Shown here piece after piece: positions 45,746 through 55,501 of a stretch of DNA of 64,000 bases (position 1 is the stretch's first letter; the number at the start of each line of letters is the position of its first letter). The notes beneath the pieces were generated by a model. That model saw only the letters and a program-made list of their open reading frames with translations, was not told the DNA's origin and ran no database searches. The translations under genes were made by a program, and so were the position numbers. The DNA comes from Pacificimonas pallii (GTDB lineage: Bacteria > Pseudomonadota > Alphaproteobacteria > Sphingomonadales > Sphingomonadaceae). The DNA lies in contig NZ_JAGSPA010000001.1 in the NCBI RefSeq assembly GCF_019204005.1, positions 558,001-622,000 of the forward strand, given 5' to 3'.

Positions 45746-47274
45746 TTCACCCGCTTCAGATATTGCGGCGGATGCGCACCGGCGGCGTTCTGCTCCCAGC
45801 CGGAAATCCCCGGACGGACGAGCGCCCATCTGACCGGCGAGAAGAGCGGGATGATCGGCGCGTCTTCCGCGATCAACCGCGCCGCGCGGCGAACGAGGTT
45901 GATCCTCGTCCCATTGTCGACTTCGTCCGCGGCAGCGTCCAGCAGCCTGTCGGCATCGCGGTTGCAATATCCCCCCGCCCCCATATCGCAGGTGAAGGGC
46001 CGCAGGAAAAAACGCGGGATTTGCCCCGGAGCGATCCGCTCAGACACGGCGAGGTCGTAATCGCCGCTTTCAACGGCGCGGCGATGCATGGCGGCGGAGC
46101 GCTTATAGGCGCGGACATGGATGCCAAAGTCCCGCCAGCCATCGGCAAGCTGCGCCAGGACGCCCTCATGTATCGCGCCGCGCGGCAGGGCGACATCCAG
46201 CGTGATCGGCGTGTCCGGGCTGACGCCCGCCTCCAGCAGCAGCCGCTGCGCCTCGGCGGCGCGCACATCGGCCGGCCAGACCGCCCAGTCCGGCACCGCG
46301 CCCGCATAGGTTTCGGGCAAGGTCGGTGCGAGAGGGCCATAGGCGGCCTGCATGCCGACAAGCGCGAAATAGCTCTGCACCAGCTGTTCACGTGCCACGG
46401 TCATGGCGAGCGCGCGGCGGATACGAACATCCGCCAGCGGACCGCGCGCGACGTGCGCGACATAACCATAGAGCCCGACGCTCGGCTCCAGCCGCAGGGA
46501 CGCGCTGAGCGCGTCCGTGCGCACGCGCCTGATACCGTCGGTACGGCCGCCCAGTACGATATCCACCTCACCCGCTTCGAAAGCGGCGATGGCATCGTCA
46601 GGCATGGCCTTTGCCAGGATCAGCGGCGAAAGCGGCATGTCTTCCTCAGCGACAAAAGCGGTATTCCGGACAAGGCGTTTTGCCGCGGGCGTATCGTCCG
46701 CGACCATATAGGGACCGGAGGGCGGTGGCGGCGTATCGGCACGCACGATCGCGAGCGAGGGATGCGCGAGGAGCGACAGTAGCGCAGGATATGGCCGATC
46801 CAGCGAGATCTCCACGACATCGGGCCGCGGATCGGCAATGCCAAGCATGCGGGCCGGCTTGCGGTTGCCGGACACCGCCTCCGCCTCTGCAATGTCCATC
46901 AGATAGGGTTTCACCGGCACGTCCGAACCCGGCGCCATTCCGCGGCGTAGCACCGCCACCACATCGCCTGCGGTAATGCGCCTACCGTCCGGCCAGGCCG
47001 CGTCGCGCAGCTTGAAAATATAGGTCCGGCCTTCGTCCAGCACGCGCCAGCTGACCGCGAGGGACGGGACGATGCGTCCATCGGGTGCGCGCGTCGTCAG
47101 GCCAAGGTGCGTCGCGCCAAGCAGGAAGGTATCATGGCCCTCCATACCGGCATCACCCGTCCCCTCATCGGCAATGATGAGGATGGAAATGGGGGCCTCG
47201 CCGGTCCCCGTGCCTTCGCCCATGCCGCACGCCGCCAGCGGGACAAGGATCAGCAGGAAAATGAGGAAGCGCAT
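45742..47274 (-). CDS. Peptide-type ABC substrate-binding lipoprotein (SBP family 5)
   Basis: A 510-residue protein with a lipobox signal (FLIFLLILVPLAACG, Cys at about residue 17) and a family-5 solute-binding fold (PSLAVSWRVLDEGRTYIFKL, AAWPDGRRITAGDVVAVLRRG). The permease and ATPase genes usually linked with it are missing. The ATG at 47274 is used; the frame to 47301 would extend before the signal peptide. It is convergent with phhA. Confidence 0.88.
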   Translation of the reverse strand: MRFLIFLLILVPLAACGMGEGTGTGEAPISILIIADEGTGDAGMEGHDTFLLGATHLGLTTRAPDGRIVPSLAVSWRVLDEGRTYIFKLRDAAWPDGRRITAGDVVAVLRRGMAPGSDVPVKPYLMDIAEAEAVSGNRKPARMLGIADPRPDVVEISLDRPYPALLSLLAHPSLAIVRADTPPPPSGPYMVADDTPAAKRLVRNTAFVAEEDMPLSPLILAKAMPDDAIAAFEAGEVDIVLGGRTDGIRRVRTDALSASLRLEPSVGLYGYVAHVARGPLADVRIRRALAMTVAREQLVQSYFALVGMQAAYGPLAPTLPETYAGAVPDWAVWPADVRAAEAQRLLLEAGVSPDTPITLDVALPRGAIHEGVLAQLADGWRDFGIHVRAYKRSAAMHRRAVESGDYDLAVSERIAPGQIPRFFLRPFTCDMGAGGYCNRDADRLLDAAADEVDNGTRINLVRRAARLIAEDAPIIPLFSPVRWALVRPGISGWEQNAAGAHPPQYLKRVN

Positions 47275-47337
47275 AGACCCTATTAGGCATAGCGGCGCCA
47301 TCAGGCGACAAGCAATGCTGGGTCATGCAAAGGAAAA

Positions 47338-47412
47338 TGGTGACCCCTACGGGACTCGAACCCGTGTTTCAGCCGTGAAAGGGCCGCGTCCTAACCACTA
47401 GACGAAGGGGCC
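47338..47412 (-). tRNA. trnE: tRNA-Glu (TTC anticodon)
   Basis: A 75-nt cloverleaf on the minus strand: acceptor GGCCCCT with AGGGGTC, D arm, anticodon loop CCTTTCACGG region with TTC, T loop GGTTCGAGTCC and encoded CCA. It lies between the lipoprotein gene and lptA. Confidence 0.96.
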
Positions 47413-47523
47413 ACGCGCAGGAACGGAGGTCCAAGCGGGAACGGCGGTCAGATAAAGACGCGATCCGCCATGGTCAAGCGGAGTCCGCGCGTTGCGACGC
47501 TTTGATCCGGAAAAATCGGCGAA

Positions 47524-48057
47524 TCATGGCACATTCGCCGTGGGTGTGAACCTTCCAGAGACGCGGCCACGTTCGCCTGTTGCACTGTTGACGGCCGCAT
47601 CAAAAGTAGACCGGCCACTACCCAGATCGATGATCAGGCGCTGGCCCCTGAGGACGTCGCCGCCGCGGGTCAGCACCACATTGCCGATCATGGTGATCTG
47701 GCTGTTCGGAACATCGTAGATGGCAGTCGCGGCCCGGGCCGTCTCGGCAGGTGTCGTCACGCGCACGCCGCCATCGGCATCCAGCCGATCGACCTGCACA
47801 TCGCCGCCCGCCTGCGCGTAAAAAATACGCACGCGCTCGGCGGCGAGGTCGAGCGAACCCTGTTCGATCTTCACATTGCCGCTGACGATGGCCTGATTCT
47901 GCCGGTCGCGCACCTCGATGCGCGCCGCCTCGAAATCGATTGGCGCGTTCCTGTCATGGTTCCGGATCGAGGTGCCGGGCAATTGCTGCGCGGTCGCCAC
48001 GGCGGTCACGGCAGCCAATGCCATCGCCGCCATCAGGGAAAGCGAGATCGTCTTCAT
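47524..48057 (-). CDS. lptA: LPS transport periplasmic protein LptA
   Basis: A 177-residue protein with a signal peptide (about residues 1-23, ending TAQQ) and an OstA-like beta-jellyroll (about residues 35-150): AIVSGNVKIEQGSLDLAAER, RIFYAQAGGDVQVDRLDADG. It bridges LptC and LptD. The downstream gene is tRNA-Glu, not lptB. Overlaps lptC by ATGA. Confidence 0.9.
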   Translation of the reverse strand: MKTISLSLMAAMALAAVTAVATAQQLPGTSIRNHDRNAPIDFEAARIEVRDRQNQAIVSGNVKIEQGSLDLAAERVRIFYAQAGGDVQVDRLDADGGVRVTTPAETARAATAIYDVPNSQITMIGNVVLTRGGDVLRGQRLIIDLGSGRSTFDAAVNSATGERGRVSGRFTPTANVP

Positions 48058-48704
48058 GGATTGATCCTCATCCTCGTATTGCCTTCCAGCACCAGCGTCC
48101 GTTCGTTGATATCGGCGCTGAGGCTGTCGGCCGCAAAAGTGCCAAGGGGCAGCGCGCCCATCACGCGGCCTTCGCCAAGCACCTCGCGCGACGGGATGTC
48201 CACGGCGACATCGCTGGTGACAAGGCGGTAGCCATCAGGGCGCTGCACCTTGACGGGACCGCTGACCAGCAGCCGTTCCTTCTCAAGATCATAGACGCCG
48301 CGCGGCGCCGTCACCAGCGCGGCACCGCCGTCCATCTCCATACGCGCCGACAGGCCGGTCAGCACGACCTGCGGATTGGCGCTGGTCTGCTGGATGCCGC
48401 TAGCGGCGCGGATCATGAACGGACGGCCCTTGGCATCCTCGCCGCGATAAATCGCCGCGCCCAGACGCATGCGGTCACCGGCCATCTCGACCTGATCCTT
48501 TGACAGGATGAAGGAAAATTCGCGGTCCTGGGTCAATGGCCAGATCAGCCCGGTCAGCAGGATCAGGACCGCCATAACCGGAAATACCCAGCGCAGCAGC
48601 TTCGCCGCCCGGTCCCAGGACGAGCCAGGGCGGGCCCAGGCACGCCGCTCCTTCGCCTGCGCCTCGGCGGCATCGGAGATTGGGGGGACGGCGACTTCGG
48701 TCAT
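48054..48704 (-). CDS. lptC: LPS export protein LptC
   Basis: A 216-residue bitopic inner-membrane protein: N-terminal cytoplasmic stretch, one membrane helix (about 35-55, WVFPVMAVLILLTGLIWPL) and a periplasmic OstA-like domain. LptC receives LPS from LptB2FG and hands it to LptA, encoded directly downstream with a 4-nt overlap. Confidence 0.88.
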   Translation of the reverse strand: MTEVAVPPISDAAEAQAKERRAWARPGSSWDRAAKLLRWVFPVMAVLILLTGLIWPLTQDREFSFILSKDQVEMAGDRMRLGAAIYRGEDAKGRPFMIRAASGIQQTSANPQVVLTGLSARMEMDGGAALVTAPRGVYDLEKERLLVSGPVKVQRPDGYRLVTSDVAVDIPSREVLGEGRVMGALPLGTFAADSLSADINERTLVLEGNTRMRINP

Positions 48705-48774
48705 GACATCACATTCACCACAGAAGCCGCGTCAGGAACAGCGCCTATTCTCGCGGTCCCCGTGCATATGCCTC

Positions 48775-51150
48775 CTATTCCCTCAGCTCGGCGTCCACGG
48801 CCTTCGCCGCAGCGGCCACGACCTTCGCCGACAGCGCGCCGATCTCGTCATCGGTAAAGCTTGCCTCTCCCGGCTGCATGGTCACACGCACCGCGACGGA
48901 CACTTTGCCTTCGGGAACGCCCGCGCCCGCGAACAGATCGAACAGACGCGCGCCGGCGATCAGTTTCCTGTCCGCATTCGCGCAGGCGCGCACCAGATCG
49001 GCGGTGGCAACATCCCGGTCCACCAGAAATGCGAAGTCGCGCGTCACGGCCTGCAATGCTGGCGGCGTGAAGGCGGCGCGCGCCCGCTTCGCCTTTACGG
49101 GCGGCAGGGCGTCCAGATAGATCTCGCAGACGGCGACGCGGCCCCTCAGCCCGAATGCTTTGGCAATGCGCGGATGCAGTTCACCAAATTCGGAGAGCAG
49201 CTTTTTCGGCCCCAGCTGTATGCGCCCGGACCGGCCCGGATGATACCAGTCCGCCGCGCCGCGCACGACCTGCAGCTTTTCGACAGGCGCACCCGCCGCG
49301 CCGAGCGCCGCCAGCGCTTCGGCCTTCGCATCGAACACGTCGAACCCGGCTTCGCCGCCCGCGCGCCAGTCGGCTTCGCGCGACAGGCCCGCCATGACGA
49401 CACCGACTGTGGAACGCTCGCCATCCGGCAGGTAGCGCCGCGCAAGTTCGAACAGCCTGGCACCCGATCCGCCGCGATCGATATTCGCCTTCGCCGCGGA
49501 CAGCAGGCCGGGCAGGGTGGAGGGCTGCATGACGCCAAGATCGGTGGAAATCGGATTGGCAAGCACATGCACGCCGCCGCCAAATGCCGCCGCTTCCTGT
49601 TCGGAAATGAAGCTCCAGCTGACCGCCTCGTCCAGGCCGCGGGCGGCCATGGCACGGCGCACGCGGCGCTCCGTCAGCTGCTCGGCCGTGGCCGTCGGCC
49701 TCGCCACTCCCTCCGCGCGCGGCAGCGGCGTTGAGGGGACATTGTCGATACCGTGAATGCGCACGACTTCCTCGACAAGATCGGGCGCACCGTCCACGTC
49801 ACGCCGCCACGACGGCACGGTGACGGCCCAGGGTGACGCGCGGTCCACATCGAAGCCAAGCTTCGCAAGGCTCTCCGCCTGCTCGTCCTCGGTAATGTCG
49901 ACACCGGACAGGCGTGCGCACAGCGCCGGATCATAGTGCACGATCTTCGCCGCCGTCGGTGCGCGGCCAGCCTCGACAATTTCCGACGCCTCACCGCCGC
50001 AAATCTGCTGGATCATCCGCGTCGCCAGCGCCAGACCCGCCGTCAGAAACGCGGGATCGACGCCGCGTTCGAACCGCGCGCGGGCATCGCTGTTCAGGTT
50101 CAGCTTCCGCCCCGTGCGCCCGGTCGCGACGGGATCGAAATAGGCGCATTCGATGACGACATCCGTTGTTTCAGGGCCAACACCCGTGCGCGCACCGCCC
50201 ATGATGCCGCCAATGTCATGCGCGCCGGCATCGTCGGCCAGCACGGTCATGGTTTCATCCAATTTATAGCTCTTGTCGTTCAGCGCCTCGACCTCTTCGC
50301 CCGGCTTGGCGCGGCGCGCGACCAGCGCCCCGTCCAGCCTGGCAAGGTCATAGACGTGCAGCGGACGGCCGCGATCGAACATGATGTAATTGGTGATGTC
50401 CACCAGCGCATCGATGGGCTTCTGGCCAATCGCGGCCAGGCGGCGCTGCAGCCATGCCGGACTCGGGCCGTTCTTGACGCCGCGCACGACGCGGCCGTGC
50501 AGGGCCGGGCAGCCGCTGGTATCGTCGGTGCGGATATCGATAGGACAGGGAAAAGCGCCCGGCACCGTTTCCACCACACCGGATCTCAGCGTGCCCATGC
50601 CCGCCGCCGCCAGATCACGCGCAATGCCGTAAACGCCAAGCGCATCCTGCCGGTTCGGCGTGATGCCGATTTCGATGACCGGATCGTCGAGCCCGGCATA
50701 GTCAGAGAACAGTTCACCGACCGGAGCGTCCCGGTCCAGGTCGATAATGCCGTCATGTTCTTCCGACAGTTCCAATTCGCGCTCCGAAACCATCATGCCG
50801 GACGACGCCACCCCGCGAATCTTCGTCGGCTTCAGAGTCATATCTGTGCCGGGAACATAGCTGCCCTCCGGCGCGAACACGCCCTTCATGCCCGCCCGCG
50901 CATTGGGCGCGCCGCACACGACCTGCACGGGCGCGCCGCTGCCGGTATTCACGCTCAGCACCTGCAGCTTGTCGGCATCCGGGTGTTTCTCGGCGGTCAG
51001 GACCTCGGCGATGCGGAACGGCGCAAGCTTTTCGGCGGGGTTCTCGATACCCTCGACCTCCAGGCCAAGCGCGGTCAGCTGCGCACTGATCTCGGCGAGC
51101 GTTGCATCCGTATCCAAATGCTCTTTCAGCCATGACAATGTGAACTTCAT
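48775..51150 (-). CDS. pheT: Phenylalanine-tRNA ligase beta subunit
   Basis: A 791-residue beta subunit. N-terminal tRNA-binding (EMAP-like) domain about residues 40-150, B3/B4 editing domain in the middle ([20 protein letters not shown]), B5 and a C-terminal ferredoxin-like anticodon-binding domain. Overlaps the pheS stop by ATGA. Confidence 0.96.
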   Translation of the reverse strand: MKFTLSWLKEHLDTDATLAEISAQLTALGLEVEGIENPAEKLAPFRIAEVLTAEKHPDADKLQVLSVNTGSGAPVQVVCGAPNARAGMKGVFAPEGSYVPGTDMTLKPTKIRGVASSGMMVSERELELSEEHDGIIDLDRDAPVGELFSDYAGLDDPVIEIGITPNRQDALGVYGIARDLAAAGMGTLRSGVVETVPGAFPCPIDIRTDDTSGCPALHGRVVRGVKNGPSPAWLQRRLAAIGQKPIDALVDITNYIMFDRGRPLHVYDLARLDGALVARRAKPGEEVEALNDKSYKLDETMTVLADDAGAHDIGGIMGGARTGVGPETTDVVIECAYFDPVATGRTGRKLNLNSDARARFERGVDPAFLTAGLALATRMIQQICGGEASEIVEAGRAPTAAKIVHYDPALCARLSGVDITEDEQAESLAKLGFDVDRASPWAVTVPSWRRDVDGAPDLVEEVVRIHGIDNVPSTPLPRAEGVARPTATAEQLTERRVRRAMAARGLDEAVSWSFISEQEAAAFGGGVHVLANPISTDLGVMQPSTLPGLLSAAKANIDRGGSGARLFELARRYLPDGERSTVGVVMAGLSREADWRAGGEAGFDVFDAKAEALAALGAAGAPVEKLQVVRGAADWYHPGRSGRIQLGPKKLLSEFGELHPRIAKAFGLRGRVAVCEIYLDALPPVKAKRARAAFTPPALQAVTRDFAFLVDRDVATADLVRACANADRKLIAGARLFDLFAGAGVPEGKVSVAVRVTMQPGEASFTDDEIGALSAKVVAAAAKAVDAELRE

Positions 51151-52226
51151 GCGCCGACTCCGCCGCTAAGTGTCGGCACGGCAAAGGGACTGAAGCCATA
51201 ATGGCTGATCCAGCGCCGGTCGCCGTCGAAGAAGGGGCGCAGGTCCGTCATACCGTATTTCAGCATGGCGAGCCGGTCGATGCCCGCGCCAAAGGCGAAG
51301 CCCTGCCACGTATCGGGGTCCAGATTGCAATTCTCGATCACGCGGCGATTGACCATGCCGGAGCCCAGAACCTCCATCCATTCGTCGTCACCGCCAATGG
51401 TCAGCTGACCGCCCGAGAACGAGCAGCCGACATCGACCTCCGCCGATGGCTCAGTGAAAGGGAAATAGCTGGGGCGCAGGCGCAGCACAATGTCGTCGGT
51501 TTCAAAAAACGCCTTCAGAAAGGTTTCCAGCGTCCATTTCAAATGCCCCATGGTGATGTCGCGGTCGATGACCAGACCCTCGACCTGATGGAACATCGGC
51601 GTATGCGTCGCGTCGGAATCGCTGCGATAGACACGCCCGGGGGCGATAATCCGGATGGGCGGTTCCTCATCCATCATCGTGCGGATCTGCACCGGGCTGG
51701 TATGCGTCCGCAGCAGCTTTGGCGCGTCTTCCCCCACAGCCGGGAAATAGAAGGTGTCGTGCATCGCGCGCGCCGGATGATGTTCGGGAATATTGAGCGC
51801 GGTGAAATTGTGCCAGTCGTCCTCGATCTCCGGCCCCGTCTTCACGGCGAAGCCAAGATCCGCGAAAATTTCCGCCAGTTCGTCCATGACCTGACTGATC
51901 GGATGGATGTTGCCGGGTCGGCCGCCATCTACGGGCAGGGTGACATCGACGGCTTCGGCGGCAAGGCGCTGGTCGAGTTCGGCGGCTTCCAGCGCGCCCT
52001 TCCGCTCGCCAAGCGCGGCCTGCACGGTCTGGCGCATCACGTTCAGCGCCGCGCCCGTCGTCTTGCGCTCGTCGGGCGACATCTTGCCCAGCGTCTTCAT
52101 CAGCGCGGTGATGGCACCCTGTTTGCCCAGCGCCTCGATCCGAATCGCTTCGACATCGGCGGGTCCGGACGCCGCATTGATACGGGCGAGCCAGTCGGCG
52201 GTTTGCGTGTCGATCTCAATGCTCAT
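51147..52226 (-). CDS. pheS: Phenylalanine-tRNA ligase alpha subunit
   Basis: A 359-residue catalytic subunit: N-terminal coiled-coil, then class II motifs ([68 protein letters not shown]). Start at 52226 taken for the [13 protein letters not shown]-terminus; the frame to 52238 is also open. Confidence 0.96.
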   Translation of the reverse strand: MSIEIDTQTADWLARINAASGPADVEAIRIEALGKQGAITALMKTLGKMSPDERKTTGAALNVMRQTVQAALGERKGALEAAELDQRLAAEAVDVTLPVDGGRPGNIHPISQVMDELAEIFADLGFAVKTGPEIEDDWHNFTALNIPEHHPARAMHDTFYFPAVGEDAPKLLRTHTSPVQIRTMMDEEPPIRIIAPGRVYRSDSDATHTPMFHQVEGLVIDRDITMGHLKWTLETFLKAFFETDDIVLRLRPSYFPFTEPSAEVDVGCSFSGGQLTIGGDDEWMEVLGSGMVNRRVIENCNLDPDTWQGFAFGAGIDRLAMLKYGMTDLRPFFDGDRRWISHYGFSPFAVPTLSGGVGA

Positions 52227-52238
52227 GCGAAACTCCAA

Positions 52239-52365
52239 CTCCCCTCCCTACAGGGAGGGGTAGGGGTGGGTCTCAAACAAAAAAGCCGAGGCATGGCCTC
52301 GACATATTTTTGGCTCACGACGTTCGCAACCCCCGCCCCTCTCCCTTGGGAAAGGGGCGCCAGGA
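52239..52365. repeat. Paired GC-rich palindromes between pheS and rplT
   Basis: CCCCTCCC..GGGAGGGG at 52240-52262 and a second G/C palindrome GCCCCT..AGGGGC at about 52335-52358 flank a terminator. The two outer blocks are roughly inverted relative to each other and resemble common C/G-rich sphingomonad intergenic repeats. Related in style to the element at 20216. Confidence 0.45.
52278..52303 (-). terminator. Intrinsic terminator after rplT
   Basis: On the minus strand CGAGGC-CAT-GCCTCG (52287-52301) followed by GCTTTTTT. It ends the rpmI-rplT transcript 64 nt after rplT, so pheST probably has its own promoter. Confidence 0.85.
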
Positions 52366-52367
52366 GC

Positions 52368-52733
52368 TTAGGCGGCTTTTTCGAGCGCGTCCTTGGCCTG
52401 CGTGATGATCGCCTTGAAGGCCGCGGGCTCTTCCATGGCAAGACCCGCCATGACCTTGCGATCGAGTTCGATCCCGGCAAGCTTCACACCGTTCATAAAG
52501 GTCGAATAGGTCAGGCCTTCTTCGCGGACAGCCGCGTTGATGCGCTGGATCCACAGGGCGCGGAAGTTGCGCTTGCGGACCTTCCGGTCGCGGTAAGCAT
52601 ATTGGCCGGCCTTGTCGACGGCCGCGATGGCCGTACGGATCGTGTTTTTGCGGCGACCGGAATAGCCCTTCGCCTGCTTCAGGATTTTCTTGTGGCGTGC
52701 ATGTGTCTGAACACCGCGTTTGATACGTGACAT
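52368..52733 (-). CDS. rplT: 50S ribosomal protein L20
   Basis: A 121-residue L20; [20 protein letters not shown], then [15 protein letters not shown] and [20 protein letters not shown] are standard. The start at 52733 gives the normal N-terminus. Follows rpmI by 60 nt. Confidence 0.97.
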   Translation of the reverse strand: MSRIKRGVQTHARHKKILKQAKGYSGRRKNTIRTAIAAVDKAGQYAYRDRKVRKRNFRALWIQRINAAVREEGLTYSTFMNGVKLAGIELDRKVMAGLAMEEPAAFKAIITQAKDALEKAA

Positions 52734-52793
52734 AGTGGAATTCCGCTTCAATTATGTTCGGGCCCGGCGCTACCGCACGGCCCGGAATAAGGA

Positions 52794-52994
52794 TTACAGC
52801 CCGTAAGGTGCCCATTTCTTGATGGCAGCCGTATCGCATTTCGCCAGCACCTTGGTGCCGCGATTCGTGCGAATATACTTGGCATTGTGCGACATCAGGC
52901 GGTGGCGCTTGCCAACCACACCGTGCTTCACCTTGCCGTTTGCGGTAATCTTGAAGCGCTTCTTCACGCCGCTCTTGGTCTTGAGCTTGGGCAT
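52794..52994 (-). CDS. rpmI: 50S ribosomal protein L35
   Basis: A 66-residue L35: MPKLKTKSGVKKRFKITANG and GKRHRLMSHNAKYIRTNRGT. Start at 52994 is preceded by AGGAGACG. infC, usually upstream, is absent. Confidence 0.97.
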   Translation of the reverse strand: MPKLKTKSGVKKRFKITANGKVKHGVVGKRHRLMSHNAKYIRTNRGTKVLAKCDTAAIKKWAPYGL

Positions 52995-53018
52995 TTTCGT
53001 CTCCTGTTTCAAAACGAT

Positions 53019-53057
53019 AAAAAGACCGCCTCGGCAGCCCACACTGGCCGGACGGTC
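53019..53057 (-). terminator. Hairpin with T-run directly upstream of rpmI (terminator or attenuator)
   Basis: On the minus strand, GACCG..CGGC pairs with GCCG..CGGTC (53024-53057), then TTTTTATC, about 25 nt before the rpmI start. It may end hisN transcription or attenuate rpmI-rplT. Confidence 0.5.
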
Positions 53058-53121
53058 ACATCGAAGGTCGCCATCTAGGCAGCGGCCGGTGAAAACGCAA
53101 CCGATTCCCCACGTACCGCTT

Positions 53122-53345
53122 TATCCGCGCCGACTTATCGGATACGCGCGAAAACGGTCTTCGCAGGTCGGCCTACTCTGGCCCTGCACTCGAAATTAAT
53201 GCTGGTCGGCACGATTGGCCTTGTCATCTGGGCATGGCTCATCTTCGCCATCCTCGAGTGGGACAATCCGGGCACGCTCGGCGTGTTTCTGGCCACCACT
53301 ACACCCACATGGATCAAATATCCGTCGACCAGTATCTATCTGGGG
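53122..53345 (+). pseudogene. Remnant of a TrkH/KtrB-type potassium transporter gene
   Basis: One open stretch translates to a sequence with RPTLALHSKLMLVGTIGLVI followed by WAWLIFAILEWDNPGTLGVF, then diverges and stops after STSIYLG. The basic stretch, a hydrophobic helix and EWDNPGTLG resemble a segment in the middle of TrkH proteins. The rest of a ~450-residue transporter is not present on either side. Judged by motif resemblance only; left limit is approximate. Confidence 0.5.
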
Positions 53346-53501
53346 TAGCGGCGCCTGAACGTCGATGCCTGCCTTCGGATTGCCGCCGAAACAGACGTCC
53401 CGTGTCCCCGCAAACTGGCCGGAAATACCGTCGCCGCCCGCCTTTTCCTGGCGCGGCAAGTGATCCCTGATCAACGCATCTGACGATGGGGCAGCTGAAC
53501 G

Positions 53502-54311
53502 TCAGCCCGCGCTGCGCAGCGCGGCGAGCACATCCTCCAGCCGCGCCGGGTCGCCAAGGGCGATCACGCGCCCGTCGGAGTCCGCGGTCAACGGGTCTCC
53601 GTCCCAGTCGCACATCATGCCGCCCGCGCCCTCGACGACCGGCACCAGCGCGGCATAGTCGTGCAATTTCAAGCCTGTCTCTACCACCAGATCGATATAA
53701 CCTGACGTCAAGAGGCCATAATTATAGCAGTCGCCGCCATAGACCATGCGCGGATGCGCGACCTGTGCGGCCAGCGCCATAAATTGCTCGCCTTCCTGAC
53801 GGGAAAAATAATTCGGACCGCTGGTGGCCAGGATCGCATCCTTCAATTCGGGACAGCGCCGGGTCCGTGCCGGGCGGTCCTCATCCCCGCCGCCCGCGCG
53901 CATGAATCGCGTCTCGCCGCCAATCGCGCCGGCCCAGCGTTCACGGTTGATCGGCTGGTCGATCACACCCAGCACCGGAAAGCCGCCGCGCAGCTGTGCC
54001 ACCAGCGTCCCGAAAATGGGTCGTCCGGCGATGAAACTGACCGTGCCGTCGATCGGGTCGAGGACCCAGACACGATCCGCGTCAGCGCGCACCGTGCCAT
54101 ATTCCTCGCCGATGATGCCATCTTCCGGAAATGCCGCCTCGATCCGCGCGCGCATTGCCGCCTCTGCCTCACGGTCGGCCTGCGTCACCGGCGAATCGCC
54201 CACATGCGCCTTGGTCTCGCTGTCATAGTTCCCGCGAAAATAGCCGCGGATGATGGCGCCCGCGATATCGGCGAGCTCTTCGGCGAATTTCAGATCGAGT
54301 GCCGGCGTCAT
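53502..54311 (-). CDS. hisN: Histidinol-phosphatase, inositol-monophosphatase type
   Basis: A 269-residue magnesium-dependent phosphatase. Metal site: GEEYGT (Glu at about 69-70), VLDPIDGTVSF (Asp85, Asp88) and the C-terminal WDGDP-like VEGAGGMMCDWDGDP. The HisN subgroup is suggested by length and context common in alphaproteobacteria, though other IMPase substrates are possible. Overlaps the upstream CoA-transferase by ATGA. Confidence 0.88.
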   Translation of the reverse strand: MTPALDLKFAEELADIAGAIIRGYFRGNYDSETKAHVGDSPVTQADREAEAAMRARIEAAFPEDGIIGEEYGTVRADADRVWVLDPIDGTVSFIAGRPIFGTLVAQLRGGFPVLGVIDQPINRERWAGAIGGETRFMRAGGGDEDRPARTRRCPELKDAILATSGPNYFSRQEGEQFMALAAQVAHPRMVYGGDCYNYGLLTSGYIDLVVETGLKLHDYAALVPVVEGAGGMMCDWDGDPLTADSDGRVIALGDPARLEDVLAALRSAG

Positions 54312-55483
54312 TTCAGGTCAAATTCCTTCAAAATGGTGTCGCGATGTTCATCGAGCGCGGGCGCCTTGGGCCGCGTCGCGGGGTCGTCATAGCCGCTCAC
54401 TTTCACCGGGTTTCCCGCGGCCATCAGCGGCGTGCCATCCTCGAACGCCGTCATGATCGCCATGTTGCGCGCCTGCACCTGCGGATGCGCCAGCGCCTCG
54501 GCGACATTCTGCAGCGGCCCGCACGGCACGCCTGCGGCGTCGAGCGCCGCCAGCCAGTGCGCGGCGGGCTTCTGACGCAGCTGCGCCTCCATCACGGTCG
54601 CCAGCGTATCGGCATTCTCCGTCCGCAGCGCATTGGTAAGAAAGCGCGGATTGTCCGGCAGCTTTTCCAGGCCAAGCGCCCCGCACATCGACCTGAACAG
54701 CGCGTCATTCCCGGCCGCAATGACGATATGCGCATCCCGGCACCGATAGGCCGCAAAGGGTGTGATCGACGGATGCCGCGCGCCCAGCGGCCCCGGCGCC
54801 TCGCCGCTGGTCGCATAGCGCGCGATGGCGTTCTCCAGAATCGCGATCTGCCCGTCCAGCATGGCGACATCGACAAAACGGCCTGCGCCCGCCCCAGCCC
54901 GGTCATGCACGGCGCTCAAAATGCCGATGACGGTGAACAGTCCCGCGGTGATGTCGCCGATCGACGTCCCGACCCGCGTCGGCGGTCCGCCCGGATGGCC
55001 GGTGACGGACATGATCCCGCCCATCGCCTGCACCACCATGTCATAGGCGGCTTTCCCCGTATCCGGCCCGGTATGTCCAAAACCGCTCGCCGCCGCATAG
55101 ACCAGCCGGGGATAGCGCGCGTGCAGCGTCTCCCAGCCATAGCCGAGCTTTTCCATCGTCCCCGGCCGGTAATTTTCGACCAGGACATCGGCGGTTTCGA
55201 GGAGGGCCTCGAATATCGCCCGGTCGCCCGGGGCCTTCAAGTCAAGGGCAATCGACTGCTTCCCGCGATTGATCGACGTGAAATAAGCGCTCTTGCCGTC
55301 CTTGAACGGCCCGATGTGCCGCGCATCGTCGCCAATCCCCGGCCGTTCCACTTTGATCACGCGCGCGCCAAGGTCCGACAGCACCATCGTGCAATATGGC
55401 CCGGCCAGAACACGCGAAAGATCAATGATCAGCAGGTCTGACAATGGACCGGCGGGCGGGCGGGCGCTATCGGTAACGCTCAT
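54308..55483 (-). CDS. CaiB/BaiF-family (class III) CoA-transferase
   Basis: A 391-residue CoA-transferase. IIDLSRVLAGPYCTMVLSDL near the N-terminus, GDDARHIGPFKDGKSAYF, and catalytic Asp region VAMLDGQIAILENAIARY. Acyl donor/acceptor not assignable. The ATG at 55483 is the true start; the frame continues far upstream as a shadow of the GST gene. Coupled to hisN (ATGA). Confidence 0.93.
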   Translation of the reverse strand: MSVTDSARPPAGPLSDLLIIDLSRVLAGPYCTMVLSDLGARVIKVERPGIGDDARHIGPFKDGKSAYFTSINRGKQSIALDLKAPGDRAIFEALLETADVLVENYRPGTMEKLGYGWETLHARYPRLVYAAASGFGHTGPDTGKAAYDMVVQAMGGIMSVTGHPGGPPTRVGTSIGDITAGLFTVIGILSAVHDRAGAGAGRFVDVAMLDGQIAILENAIARYATSGEAPGPLGARHPSITPFAAYRCRDAHIVIAAGNDALFRSMCGALGLEKLPDNPRFLTNALRTENADTLATVMEAQLRQKPAAHWLAALDAAGVPCGPLQNVAEALAHPQVQARNMAIMTAFEDGTPLMAAGNPVKVSGYDDPATRPKAPALDEHRDTILKEFDLK

Positions 55484-55501
55484 TGCGGGGAATCTGTCAT
55501 C

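Noticed and set aside
49936-51135. 399-residue plus-strand open frame opposite pheT
   Set aside because: Antisense shadow of pheT, Arg/His-rich.
53196-53474. 92-residue minus-strand open frame between rpmI and hisN
   Set aside because: Overlaps the TrkH-like remnant and has no protein-like features.
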